A stretch of 64,000 nt of DNA. Origin: Lachnospiraceae bacterium (GTDB lineage Bacteria; Bacillota; Clostridia; Lachnospirales; Lachnospiraceae). The notes under the pieces were generated by a model. The model ran no database searches and was not told the DNA's origin. It saw only the letters and a program-made list of their open reading frames with translations. This document shows, one piece after another, positions 16,333 through 24,974 of the stretch. The DNA is taken from contig JAQVHQ010000009.1 of assembly GCA_028696165.1 (NCBI GenBank), positions 1 to 64,000 on the forward strand. The letters run 5' to 3'. Positions within the stretch are counted from its first letter, which is position 1, and each line of letters begins with the position of its first letter. The translations under genes were made by a program, and so were the position numbers.

Positions 16333-19116
16333 ATGAAAATAAATTTACGCAAAGTTATCTATGTGTTCATCCTATTTGTTCTTTGTATCATATTCTCTGA
16401 TTATAAAACCTACGCAGACTCTGAGCAAACTTCTGATTCCATCACTTTAAAAGTCGCCTTCTATGAACTTGACGGCTTTTTTGAGTATGATAAAAACGGA
16501 CAGGAATGCGGCTATGGCGTAGACTATCTGAATGAACTTTCCAAATATAAAAACATACACTTTGAATATGTCCCCGTAGATTCCTGGGAAGCGATTGGTG
16601 ATATGATGGCCTCTGGTGAAGTCGATATCCGCATGCCCGTGACAGAACCATCGACACCTTCTGCAAAGTATAGTTACACTTCTGAAGATATCTTAACCAG
16701 CTATCATGCCATTATGACTTTGAAATCCCGCGACGATTTATATTATGAAGACAACAGTACACTTTCCAATCTGAAGGTCGCCGTCACAGAAAATCTGATT
16801 GAAAAAAATGGGGCTACTGACTACTTAAATTCCATCGTTGTCTATGATAATCTAGTCTACTATCCGGAATATAATGACTGCTATCAGGCCTTGATAAACG
16901 GAGATGTTGATGCGCTTATCAGCAATATCATGGATCTTACAGATGATATGAAGATATTAAGTAAGTTTTCCATCAAAAATAATTACATCACCATGCGTAA
17001 AGGCGATCCTGCTTTTGCTACCGTTAATGAAGCCGTTATTTCTATGAAATTGACAGAGCCTTCTTTTCAGTCAGACCTGTATGCCAAATATTATCCAGAA
17101 CGTTCCATAGAGCCTTTTACCAAAGAGGAATCTGTCTATATTCAAGATATCAGCCAGTTCACTGTTGCAGTAAATACTGATCAAAATCCCGTCTGCTATT
17201 ACAACAACGATACTGCTTCCTTTGAGGGAATTGCTGTAGATGCCATAAAACTGCTCTTTCATAAGATTGGTATTCCTGTTACTTTCACTGCCATAACTAC
17301 TGAAAATGCAAAAGACATGATTACTTCTGGTAAGGCCGATTTAATATTATCCGGTACTTCACTCGACACTGATTCCAAAAATTTCTTTACAAGTGACAAC
17401 GTATTTGACAGCCTCTTTAAATTTACTGTCATTACAGGTACCGGAGAACAATTAGCGGATAATGCCATTATTGGTATTCCAACTGCCAGTCCTTCTTTAG
17501 AAAATCTACTCTTGCAGTATAACGATGATTTTCGTATTTCCTGTTTTGATACCAATGCAGAAGCTCTGGATGCTTTGAAATCTGGAGAAATCAATGCTTT
17601 TTTCAATTCAGAATATGTATTAGATAATCTTTTGGAAAATCCTCGTTATGATGGATTCAGTATGCTTTCTTCCCCGGCTCTTGAGGGAGAGATTGGTCTA
17701 TGCGGATATAATAATCCACTATTACTTTCTATCATAAACAAGGGAATTACACAGGTCACTTCCTCGGAAATAGATAATCTTATCACCAAAGATACTCTTT
17801 TTAATTGGAAAGATCTCTCCCTCAGTGACAGGCTGTATGTATATTATCCTGTATTTATCACTGCATTAATCTTTATCCTGCTGCTTGCTCTTTGTTTCAT
17901 CTATTATACCTATAAACGATATTTATATACCAAACAGATTGAGCAAAAAAGTTTAGAATTAGAAACTGCCAATCATGCAAAAACAGACTTTCTCTCCCGC
18001 ATGAGCCACGAACTTCGTACTCCAATGAATGCAATACTGGGCATGTCTGCACTGGCCAATGACAGTAACTCACTGGATGAATCCAAGTCATATGTTCACC
18101 AGATTCAGGAATCCAGTCATTATCTGCTTCAAATCATCAATGATATTCTGGATATGAGTCGAATTGAAAGCAGTCGGATTAAGCTTAACTATGAAGTAGT
18201 AGATGGACCTGCATTTCTCCAGGGAATTGTAGATATGATTCAGCCTTTGGCCGATGCCAATCAAGTAAACTTTCATACGGAATTTCAGAATGCACAGACT
18301 CCATGGGTGGAAATGGACACCATTCGTTCTAAACAGATTTACGTAAACCTGTTAAATAATGCGATTAAATTCTCACCACCTGGCAGCACCGTCTCATGGA
18401 TAATTAAAGATACCCCTGTGGATTCTACTCATATGCGTATGGTCTGTACGATATCGGATGAAGGCTGCGGAATGAGCAAAGAATTCCTGACTCATATGTA
18501 TGAACCATTTGAGCAGGAACGTAATCCTTACAGCGACCGTGTGGCAGGAACCGGTCTTGGACTTCCTATTGTCAAAAATCTGGTGACATTAATGGGTGGA
18601 ACTATCACCTGTCACAGTGAACTGGGCAAGGGCACCACCTTTACCATAAATATGATTCGAAAAGCTCCGTCTTCCCTTCCTCAGGTCAAAGAAAAGAATG
18701 CTATAAACCTGGATGTGCTGGCCGGCAGTCATATCCTGTTAGTAGAAGACAATGCTATCAATGCCAAAGTTGCCAAAAAGCTTCTGGAGAAACAGGACAT
18801 CCTTGTTACCTGGGTAACGAATGGTCAGCTTGCGGTAGATACTTTTTCAGATGAACCTGCCTATACCTATGATTTAATTCTTATGGATGTACGTATGCCG
18901 GTAATGGATGGGCTGGAAGCCACAAGACGCATACGCGCTGCTGATAAAGAAGATGCGAAATCTATACCAATTCTCGCCATGACTGCTGATGCATTTATAG
19001 AAGACCGGACCCGCACTATAGATGCAGGGATGAACGAACATCTCTCAAAGCCAATTGACCCGAAGGTTCTATATCAGGAATTAAGCCGGTATTTAGAAAA
19101 GAGATCCCATATATAA
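16333..19116 (+). CDS. BvgS/EvgS-like hybrid sensor histidine kinase with two solute-binding domains
   Basis: 927 aa from ATG 16333, which has GAGGAA 7 nt upstream. The order is: signal segment (1-25); two tandem SBP_bac_3 (amino-acid-binding type) sensor domains outside the membrane (about 40-270 and 285-500); one membrane helix (about 503-528); HisKA with phosphorylated His559 in SHELRTPMN; HATPase with LLNNAIKFSPPG and GTGLGLPIV; and a receiver domain with Asp852 in LILMDVRMPVMDG. No HPt domain follows, and no response regulator is adjacent, so the phosphoryl group must leave through partners elsewhere or the protein acts by another route. Presumably it senses an amino acid or similar small solute. 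Confidence 0.9.
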   Translation: MKINLRKVIYVFILFVLCIIFSDYKTYADSEQTSDSITLKVAFYELDGFFEYDKNGQECGYGVDYLNELSKYKNIHFEYVPVDSWEAIGDMMASGEVDIRMPVTEPSTPSAKYSYTSEDILTSYHAIMTLKSRDDLYYEDNSTLSNLKVAVTENLIEKNGATDYLNSIVVYDNLVYYPEYNDCYQALINGDVDALISNIMDLTDDMKILSKFSIKNNYITMRKGDPAFATVNEAVISMKLTEPSFQSDLYAKYYPERSIEPFTKEESVYIQDISQFTVAVNTDQNPVCYYNNDTASFEGIAVDAIKLLFHKIGIPVTFTAITTENAKDMITSGKADLILSGTSLDTDSKNFFTSDNVFDSLFKFTVITGTGEQLADNAIIGIPTASPSLENLLLQYNDDFRISCFDTNAEALDALKSGEINAFFNSEYVLDNLLENPRYDGFSMLSSPALEGEIGLCGYNNPLLLSIINKGITQVTSSEIDNLITKDTLFNWKDLSLSDRLYVYYPVFITALIFILLLALCFIYYTYKRYLYTKQIEQKSLELETANHAKTDFLSRMSHELRTPMNAILGMSALANDSNSLDESKSYVHQIQESSHYLLQIINDILDMSRIESSRIKLNYEVVDGPAFLQGIVDMIQPLADANQVNFHTEFQNAQTPWVEMDTIRSKQIYVNLLNNAIKFSPPGSTVSWIIKDTPVDSTHMRMVCTISDEGCGMSKEFLTHMYEPFEQERNPYSDRVAGTGLGLPIVKNLVTLMGGTITCHSELGKGTTFTINMIRKAPSSLPQVKEKNAINLDVLAGSHILLVEDNAINAKVAKKLLEKQDILVTWVTNGQLAVDTFSDEPAYTYDLILMDVRMPVMDGLEATRRIRAADKEDAKSIPILAMTADAFIEDRTRTIDAGMNEHLSKPIDPKVLYQELSRYLEKRSHI

Positions 19117-19136
19117 TGTGTTCTTCTTGCAAGATA

Positions 19137-19182
19137 AACCCCGGGTATCGACTGCACTGTGTCTCAGCCGATACCCGGGGTT
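19137..19182 (+). terminator. terminator of the histidine kinase gene
   Basis: A perfect 14-bp GC-rich stem (AACCCCGGGTATCG at 19137-19150 with 19169-19182) followed by TATTTTT. It lies between convergent genes and could also serve nudC. Confidence 0.85.
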
Positions 19183-19202
19183 ATTTTTCCAATATTTATG
19201 TA

Positions 19203-20063
19203 TTATGAATTTTTGAATTTCTGCATCATGGTGTAAGTCAGGCTTAAATTATTTTCCTCATCATCCGGAATCTCATCCTTGGAAAACCAGCCGGCCTCTG
19301 CCAGTTCACTGGTATCTAATGTGATATCTTCCTCTCCATCAAGTTCTGCGAAGAAACCTACTAAAAGACTTTCAGAAAATCCCCATGGCTGACTCTTATA
19401 GTATCGGATATTCTTTACCTTGATTCCAACCTCTTCCATAACTTCCCTGCGAACGGTATCCTCCAGAGTTTCTCCTATTTCGCAAAATCCTGCAAGTAAA
19501 GCGTATCTGGTAAAACTGCGGTTTGCATATTTACTCATGAGTATCTTATCTTTGTTAATCACGGCCACAATAACTGCAGGACATATCTTTGGATAATCTA
19601 TAAATCCACACTCCTCACAGACCATCGCTCTCTCATCTTCACTGGGCTTCATCGGACTTCCACATCCTCCGCAGTAACGATTAGTTGCATACCATTTTGC
19701 CAGATGACTTGCAGTAACTCCTGCAAATGCCAGCCATCTTGGTTCATAAGTGCGGAAAGTACGCAGACTCTGAAATTCCATATCCGGAATTAATTCCAGT
19801 TTTCTGTTCTCCAGCCGCTCTGCGCGTTCAACATCCTGCAGCAAAAAAATCCCATAATCATCAATGGTAAAAAGGTAAGTAAGTGTCTGGCTTGCCATAG
19901 GCAGACGCAAGTTTATGTCTTTATAGGTAGGGATTTCGTATCCATTCTCCCTTTCTATCATCCATGGCTGATTTTCGAAGAAAACCAGTACGTAATCAGT
20001 GTCTTTTGGTGCTCTTGGTGTGAAATTGTTATTGTATATACGTGGTGCTATGTCTTGTATCAT
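19203..20063 (-). CDS. nudC: NAD(H) pyrophosphatase (Nudix)
   Basis: 286 aa, the usual length. It hydrolyses NADH to NMNH and AMP and can remove NAD caps from RNA. A zinc ribbon lies at Cys131, Cys134, Cys149 and Cys152 (YCGGC...CEEC). The Nudix box runs 192-214 (GFCEIGETLEDTVRREVMEE). The NADH-specific signature follows as SQPWGFS (224-230), matching the SQPWPFPxS of the family. AGAGGA precedes the ATG. It is a single-gene unit facing the kinase gene. Confidence 0.92.
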   Translation of the reverse strand: MIQDIAPRIYNNNFTPRAPKDTDYVLVFFENQPWMIERENGYEIPTYKDINLRLPMASQTLTYLFTIDDYGIFLLQDVERAERLENRKLELIPDMEFQSLRTFRTYEPRWLAFAGVTASHLAKWYATNRYCGGCGSPMKPSEDERAMVCEECGFIDYPKICPAVIVAVINKDKILMSKYANRSFTRYALLAGFCEIGETLEDTVRREVMEEVGIKVKNIRYYKSQPWGFSESLLVGFFAELDGEEDITLDTSELAEAGWFSKDEIPDDEENNLSLTYTMMQKFKNS

Positions 20064-20341
20064 AATTATCCTCTTTTCACTTTATCAATTATTAAATTGT
20101 TCCCTAAAACTATATTGCAGAATAATACTTTTCCTACGTATCAGTTTTATTCTCATAATTCGTATTATATCATACTTTCCATGAAACTCAAGAATACTCT
20201 CATTCTGCCTATGATTGTTGATTGCTTCTTTTGGCAGGAACCTATATAATATAAATATGCATATAACTTAGGTATTTATCCGAGAAAAGATAAGTACTCC
20301 GGCGAATTGCACATTATATTACTACAAGGAAGGAACTATCC

Positions 20342-20830
20342 ATGAATGTTTTAATTCGAAATGCAAAACCAGAAGAAATCGAGACTTTAATTTTCATCGA
20401 GCAAACCTGTTTTCCTGCAGCGGAAGCCGCAGAACCTGAACAGATGAAACTGCGTATGAAAGCATTTCCAGAGAAGTTTTTTGTTGCGCAACAGGGGGAT
20501 ACTTTAGCAGGCTTTATCAATGGAGGGGTAACTGATGAGCCTTATCTGCCAGATGCTATGTATCACGATATCTCCCTTCACAAACCTGATGGTGCTTATC
20601 AGACTTTATTTGGCTTAAATGTCCTTCCAGACTACCGCAGGCAGGGTATTGCAGAGAAATTGCTGCAGGCACTGATTGAATCTGCAAGAGCAGAAGGCAA
20701 GACAGGGGTTATCTTAACCTGTAAGGATCACATGGTACACTATTACACCAAGGCCGGATTCAAAGATTTCGGTATGGCAGATTCAACGCATGGTGGTCAA
20801 TCATGGCATGACATGCGCTTAATTTTTTAA
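20342..20830 (+). CDS. GNAT family N-acetyltransferase
   Basis: 162 aa, a single GNAT domain. The acetyl-CoA motif A is LNVLPDYRRQGIAEKLLQAL (R-R-Q-G-I-A is the phosphate loop). A following strand has VILTCKDHMVHYYTKAGF, whose YYTKAGF is the usual late signature. The acceptor is unknown. The family includes acetylators of amines, antibiotics and ribosomal proteins. AAGGAAGGA precedes ATG 20342. It ends 21 bp before the PurF-like gene on the same strand, so the two are probably one transcript. Confidence 0.8.
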   Translation: MNVLIRNAKPEEIETLIFIEQTCFPAAEAAEPEQMKLRMKAFPEKFFVAQQGDTLAGFINGGVTDEPYLPDAMYHDISLHKPDGAYQTLFGLNVLPDYRRQGIAEKLLQALIESARAEGKTGVILTCKDHMVHYYTKAGFKDFGMADSTHGGQSWHDMRLIF

Positions 20831-20851
20831 ACAATACGGAGGAAAAATGGT

Positions 20852-22255
20852 ATGGGTGGATTTTTTGCAGTAGCTTCAAAGGAAGACTGTGTCTTTGATT
20901 TATTCTTTGGGACGGATTATCATTCCCATCTGGGAACAAGACGCGGTGGAATGGCTGTCTATGGGAAAGACGGTTTTGACCGGTCTATACACAATATTGA
21001 GAATTCACCTTTTCGAACAAAGTTCGAGAAGGATGTTAATGAGATGAAAGGCTATATGGGAATAGGCTGTATCTCCGATTATGAACCGCAGCCTCTGCTG
21101 GTACGCTCTCACCATGGCACTTACGCCATCGCAACTGTGGGAAAAATCAGCAATGCGGATGAGATCGTAAAGAGAATTTTTAAAGCTGGAAATACACATT
21201 TTCTGGAAATGAGCGGCGGTGATATCAATGCCACAGAATTAGTGGCTTCTATCATTAATCAAAAAGAAAATCTTGTGGAAGGTCTGCAGTTTGCGCAGGA
21301 AGTCATCGAAGGCTCTATGACCATGCTGTGTATGACTCCCAAGGGTATCTATATCGCCAGAGACCGACTGGGACGCACCCCTGTTGCCATCGGTAAAAAG
21401 GACGGCGCTTTTTGTGCAAGTTTTGAATGCTTCGCTTATCTGAATCTGGGCTATCAGGACTATAAGGAATTGGGACCAGGCGAAATCGTTGTCATGACTC
21501 CTGAAGCTGTAACTACACTGTCTGCACCCGGGCAGGATATGAAAATCTGTACTTTCTTATGGGTGTATTATGGATATCCATCTTCGGCATATGAAGGTGT
21601 CAGTGTGGAGCAGATGCGATATAAATGTGGTGAACTCCTGGCCAGCAGAGACGATGCTGCTCCAGATATTGTCGCTGGCGTACCTGATTCTGGTATCGCT
21701 CATGCTATCGGATATGCCAATGCCTCCGGGATTCCATTTTCCAGACCATTTATCAAATACACACCGACCTGGCCCCGTTCCTTTATGCCAACGATACAAA
21801 GCCAGCGTAACCTTATCGCAAAGATGAAATTAATACCTATCCATGAATTAATCAAGAAGAAAAATCTGTTATTAATTGATGATTCCATCGTGCGTGGAAC
21901 CCAGCTTCGTGAAACCACAGAGTTCCTGTATCAAAGTGGAGCCAGACAGGTTCATATCAGAACAGCCTGCCCTCCGATTATATATGGATGTAAATTCTTA
22001 AACTTCTCCCGCTCTACTTCCGAGATGGATCTGATTGCCCGGCGGGTAATCAAAAGGCTGGAAGGAACGGATTCTGAGAAATACCTGGATGAGTACACAG
22101 ACCCACAGACTGACCGGTATCAGGAGATGACTAAGACTATCGGGCGGGAATTGAATTTTTCTTCTCTGCTTTATCATCGTCTGGATGATATGATTGAATC
22201 TGTAGGTATTGAACCTTGTAAATTATGTACTTATTGTTGGAATGGTAAAGAATAG
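20852..22255 (+). CDS. amidophosphoribosyltransferase-like protein lacking the catalytic cysteine
   Basis: 467 aa, PurF size. PurF makes phosphoribosylamine in purine synthesis from PRPP and glutamine. The glutaminase half (LGTRRGGMAVY; SHHGTYAIATVGKI in place of the GHNGN region) and the PRPP half (LLIDDSIVRGTQL near 340) are both recognisable. A late CKLCTYC echoes the iron-sulphur ligands of Bacillus-type PurF. The N-terminus reads MGGFFAV instead of MCGIFG, so the nucleophilic Cys that should follow Met is Gly. Glutamine cannot be hydrolysed in the normal way. The protein may use ammonia, act as a regulator, or have a new transferase role. GGAGG precedes the start, which argues against a mis-called start hiding a Cys. 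Confidence 0.85.
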   Translation: MGGFFAVASKEDCVFDLFFGTDYHSHLGTRRGGMAVYGKDGFDRSIHNIENSPFRTKFEKDVNEMKGYMGIGCISDYEPQPLLVRSHHGTYAIATVGKISNADEIVKRIFKAGNTHFLEMSGGDINATELVASIINQKENLVEGLQFAQEVIEGSMTMLCMTPKGIYIARDRLGRTPVAIGKKDGAFCASFECFAYLNLGYQDYKELGPGEIVVMTPEAVTTLSAPGQDMKICTFLWVYYGYPSSAYEGVSVEQMRYKCGELLASRDDAAPDIVAGVPDSGIAHAIGYANASGIPFSRPFIKYTPTWPRSFMPTIQSQRNLIAKMKLIPIHELIKKKNLLLIDDSIVRGTQLRETTEFLYQSGARQVHIRTACPPIIYGCKFLNFSRSTSEMDLIARRVIKRLEGTDSEKYLDEYTDPQTDRYQEMTKTIGRELNFSSLLYHRLDDMIESVGIEPCKLCTYCWNGKE

Positions 22256-22288
22256 GTTAACACGATTATTTAAATTTCTTAACAGAAT

Positions 22289-22353
22289 AAGAAAGCGGCA
22301 GAATATTCACCAGTGTGTCGATTACATACCGGTGAATATTCTGCCGCTTTCTT
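22289..22353. terminator. bidirectional terminator, perfect 23-bp stem
   Basis: 22289-22311 is exactly complementary to 22331-22353, with a 19-nt loop. The stem ends AAGAAAG/CTTTCTT. It separates the convergent PurF-like (+) and GNAT (-) genes. Confidence 0.8.
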
Positions 22354-22362
22354 TGATAGCTT

Positions 22363-23049
22363 TTAAGAGATATTATCTTTTTTCAAGATAATGCGTTCCA
22401 TTCCTCCATATTTTTCTTTGCGAAGCACTTCTTTGTAGCCATTTTTCAAGAAGCACCGCAGACTTGCAGGATTATCAGGAGAGACTGTAGCCATATAATA
22501 TGCATGAACTTCCCGCTTATCCTGCTGCTTTTGCATATGCTCTTCCTGTTTGCTCTGCTGCTTTTCTATCTGACCTTCCTGGCTGTTCTGCTGCTTTTCT
22601 ATCTGACCTTCCTGGCTGTTCTGCTGCTTTTCTATCTGCTCTTTCTGTTTACTCTGCTTCTCTTGTAGCTGTTCTTCCGCAAACTGCAGCATGCGTCGCT
22701 GTAGACTATGTCCTCGATGCTGTGGTAAAACCACTGCAGATTCCATATGCACTACTTTAGGTAATTCCCACCGACGCATCCCGATATCATATCCCAGATT
22801 ATCTTCTTCCATCCCTGGAAATCTCACTATGAAACTTCCAGCAATTTTTTCTTCCTTATCCACGGCAACTACGCCAAATCCTGATTCGCTATGACTTAAA
22901 TGATGCTGAACATATTCCAACGAATCACAGACAAACAAATCTTTATTATCCAAATCATTGTATACAACATTCATGATATTATAAATGCTTTCTGCCTCTG
23001 AAGGCTGAGCCAGACGTATTGTATATTCTTTACCTTCTTTATATTCCAT
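22363..23049 (-). CDS. GNAT acetyltransferase with a Gln/Glu/Lys repeat inserted in the domain
   Basis: 228 aa from ATG 23049, preceded by GAGGG. Residues 1-126 are the first half of a GNAT fold, ending in the acetyl-CoA loop QHRGHSLQRRM (110-120). Residues 183-228 hold the rest (AYYMATVSPDNPASLRCF, then LKNGYKEV). Between them, residues about 127-180 are a highly charged Q/E/K stretch containing 11-residue repeats (QIEKQQNSQEG). It probably forms one long helix or coiled coil protruding from the enzyme. GNATs normally have a short loop here. The substrate is unknown. The next gene on the strand, 99 bp upstream, is the repeat-bearing lipoprotein. Confidence 0.7.
   Translation of the reverse strand: MEYKEGKEYTIRLAQPSEAESIYNIMNVVYNDLDNKDLFVCDSLEYVQHHLSHSESGFGVVAVDKEEKIAGSFIVRFPGMEEDNLGYDIGMRRWELPKVVHMESAVVLPQHRGHSLQRRMLQFAEEQLQEKQSKQKEQIEKQQNSQEGQIEKQQNSQEGQIEKQQSKQEEHMQKQQDKREVHAYYMATVSPDNPASLRCFLKNGYKEVLRKEKYGGMERIILKKDNIS
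22555..22642. repeat. 33-bp coding minisatellite inside the GNAT gene
   Basis: Two exact units (22555-22587 and 22588-22620) and a partial third (from 22621) of a 33-bp sequence starting CTGCTGCTTTTCTATC on the plus strand. It encodes 11-residue units on the minus strand, so length changes keep the frame. Confidence 0.85.
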
Positions 23050-23148
23050 ATACAGCCCTCGTATTTCTTCCGATTTTTTAATTGCAGACAAATGACAAAA
23101 CCACCCACGTTCATAAAAAACTGAGAAGCGGATTCCCACTTTCTTATC

Positions 23149-23883
23149 CTAAGCTCTGGATATTTCCGCTGTAATGTTTCCATTTCCAAGAATCTTTTTC
23201 AAATCACTTGCAGATACATCATCAAACTTTCCAAGTCTGGTGTATCTCCAGGAGTTGGATCCATAGAACATCACAATCTGATTACCGGAATATAGTACAA
23301 TATCACCTGCACTTGTAGTAGTCTGTACGTCATTGCTGGGAAGTCTTGTACCTAAGTCTCCTACCTGTTCAAATCCACCATACTGGGAGAAATGAATAGT
23401 TAACGGTTCTTCAATTAACATTTCTGACAGTGCGGATGCTGACTCATTGTCCTCTAGGGTTGCGGTAAGTTCTGTGGTACCTATTGTGATTTTTATTTTG
23501 CTGTTCTGCATGGTTTCTTCCTCCTCTTTCGGTTTGTTGGTTTCATCTGGCAAACTTGTTGCATCCTTTGTATCGGACTCATCTGATGCAACTGACTCAT
23601 CCGTTGCGATTGGCTCATCTGATGCAACTGACTCATCCGTTGCAATTGGCTCATCCGTTGCAATTGGCTCATCCGTTGTAATTGGCTCATCCGTTGTAAT
23701 TGGCTCATCCGTTGTAATTGTATTCTCTACAATATTGCTATTAGTCTCATCTATATTTTGTGTACCTTCCTGAATCATCGCGAGTTCACCTATTTCATTT
23801 ATCTGTAATTCTGATACAATTCCACAGGCAGGTATACAACTGCATAGGACCAGTATCATTATAATTTCTTTCATTTTTCGCAT
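23149..23883 (-). CDS. lipoprotein with acidic repeat stalk and cyclophilin-like fold domain
   Basis: 244 aa. The lipobox IPAC has the lipidated Cys at 20. Residues 57-104 are a stalk of eight 6-residue units of the type TDEPIT / TDEPIA / SDESVA. Residues 128-244 match the cyclophilin-like family PF18050 (Cyclophil_like2): KITIGTTELTATLEDN, FSQYGGFEQVGDLG, SAGDIVLYSGNQIVMFYGSN and SWRYTRLGK. The family is small and bacterial; it lacks the classic active-site Arg context of proline isomerases, and its function is not established. The lipoprotein plus stalk would display the domain above the cell wall. AGAGGA precedes ATG 23883. Confidence 0.8.
   Translation of the reverse strand: MRKMKEIIMILVLCSCIPACGIVSELQINEIGELAMIQEGTQNIDETNSNIVENTITTDEPITTDEPITTDEPIATDEPIATDESVASDEPIATDESVASDESDTKDATSLPDETNKPKEEEETMQNSKIKITIGTTELTATLEDNESASALSEMLIEEPLTIHFSQYGGFEQVGDLGTRLPSNDVQTTTSAGDIVLYSGNQIVMFYGSNSWRYTRLGKFDDVSASDLKKILGNGNITAEISRA
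23572..23715. repeat. 18-bp coding tandem repeats inside the lipoprotein gene
   Basis: Eight 18-bp units (for example GGCTCATCCGTTGTAATT on the plus strand). The units nearest the 5' end of the gene are almost identical and the rest are diverged variants, a pattern typical of slippage or recombination growth. Open frames seen in other phases here are shadows of the repeat. Confidence 0.85.
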
Positions 23884-24012
23884 CGTTTGTCCTCTACGTT
23901 TTTCTTACAAACACAATTATTTCCTGCTTTTATTATAGATGACCAAACTCGCTTAATCCAATATCTATAATCTATAATAATCTATAGGTAAAAGATATAA
24001 TATTACTGTTCA

Positions 24013-24260
24013 CGTAGCATATTGACCCGTAGCATATTGACCCGCGAGGCATATATCCAACAAAATTTTATTCCTGCCTCATGCGGACTCCAAAACCCAT
24101 CTCATAATTAATCTGCGAGGCATATAATCAAAATTGATTGATTTCTGCCTCACAGAACGGCTTCCAGCGAGGCAAAAACAGGAAATAGCCTGCTATATGC
24201 CTCATTTCTTATATAATTTACTCTTCAAGAGGGGAAATGAGGCAAAAAATAGATATAACC
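24013..24260. repeat. intergenic repeat cluster with GAGGCA / TGCCTC units
   Basis: The 468-bp gap 23884-24350 has no gene. It begins with an exact 15-bp tandem pair (CGTAGCATATTGACC, 24013-24042). Units with GCGAGGCA then occur at 24044, 24115 and 24167, each followed 30-35 nt later by TGCCTCA (24075, 24146, 24198). A fourth variant TGAGGCA (24238) is followed by a CCTCAT. Each pair could fold as a hairpin with a 5-6 bp stem. The remainder of the gap up to 24350 is an A-rich run. Confidence 0.6.
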
Positions 24261-24350
24261 TCATATATACCCCGCAAAACTTTTTTGAAAAATCATAAGC
24301 AACAAAAAACAAACAACAAAAACAAAAAACAATACAATAAGTGAAAACCT

Positions 24351-24974
24351 CTATACGCCTTTTCTCCTATATATTCTGTAAAACTCCCGCACCTGTTTAT
24401 CCAGTATTTCCAATGCTTCCTCCTCATGTTCTACATCACTGGCATACTTATTTAAGAGAAAGAAAATAGGAGTATAGAAATAAACAGCCATTACCTGGGG
24501 ATCCGCCTGAATAAATATATCCTGCCTGCTCAGTTCTGCAAATAGTGTTGTCTGATAGGCTATGCTGTCTTCCAGAAAAAGCTTTTTGAAAACTCCATAT
24601 ACTTCTGGATTCTGAAACTGCTCTATGGTTCCCATACGCCAGAATCTGGATACAAATGAATCATTTAAATAAAAGAGAAAAATCTTGTTGCTGAGTTCCA
24701 CCAGCATTTTTTCATCAAACGCAGCATATACGGCAGCAGCCTCTTCTATATTATCGTCTGCAGGCAAACCAAATTCGCAGGATATATCTTCGATGTGCTG
24801 TCGCATGGTATCTACAATCGTATCCAGAATTTCCTGTTTGCTCTTGAAGTGCTTGTACAGTGAGCTGTCTTTTATTCCAACTGCATCGGCTATACGCTTA
24901 ACGCTGGTTCCCTTATATCCATTTACAGAAAACAGACTTAAAGCTTCATCTACTATGCGTTCTTTCGTTGTCAT
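24351..24974 (-). CDS. TetR/AcrR family transcriptional regulator
   Basis: 207 aa. The N-terminal helix-turn-helix is textbook: IVDEALSLFSVNGYKGTSVK, then IADAVGIKDSSLYKHFKSK. The C-terminal ligand domain is not assignable to a named subgroup. Its ATG overlaps the radical SAM stop as ATGA, with GGAGGAG in front, so the two genes are translationally coupled. Two identical-armed palindromes around the promoter of the pair are the likely binding sites, which would make it an autorepressor released by some ligand. Confidence 0.88.
   Translation of the reverse strand: MTTKERIVDEALSLFSVNGYKGTSVKRIADAVGIKDSSLYKHFKSKQEILDTIVDTMRQHIEDISCEFGLPADDNIEEAAAVYAAFDEKMLVELSNKIFLFYLNDSFVSRFWRMGTIEQFQNPEVYGVFKKLFLEDSIAYQTTLFAELSRQDIFIQADPQVMAVYFYTPIFFLLNKYASDVEHEEEALEILDKQVREFYRIYRRKGV

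Noticed and set aside
23447-23773. Open frames with Ser/Asp/Ala/Ile or Met-Ser-Gln repeats opposite or out of phase with the lipoprotein gene
   Set aside because: They are shadows of the 18-bp coding repeat; the true frame has a lipobox, a recognised domain and a ribosome site.
22555-24260. Repeat arrays that might be CRISPR
   Set aside because: The coding repeats are direct tandems without spacers, and the GAGGCA units are too short and irregular; no cas genes are nearby.
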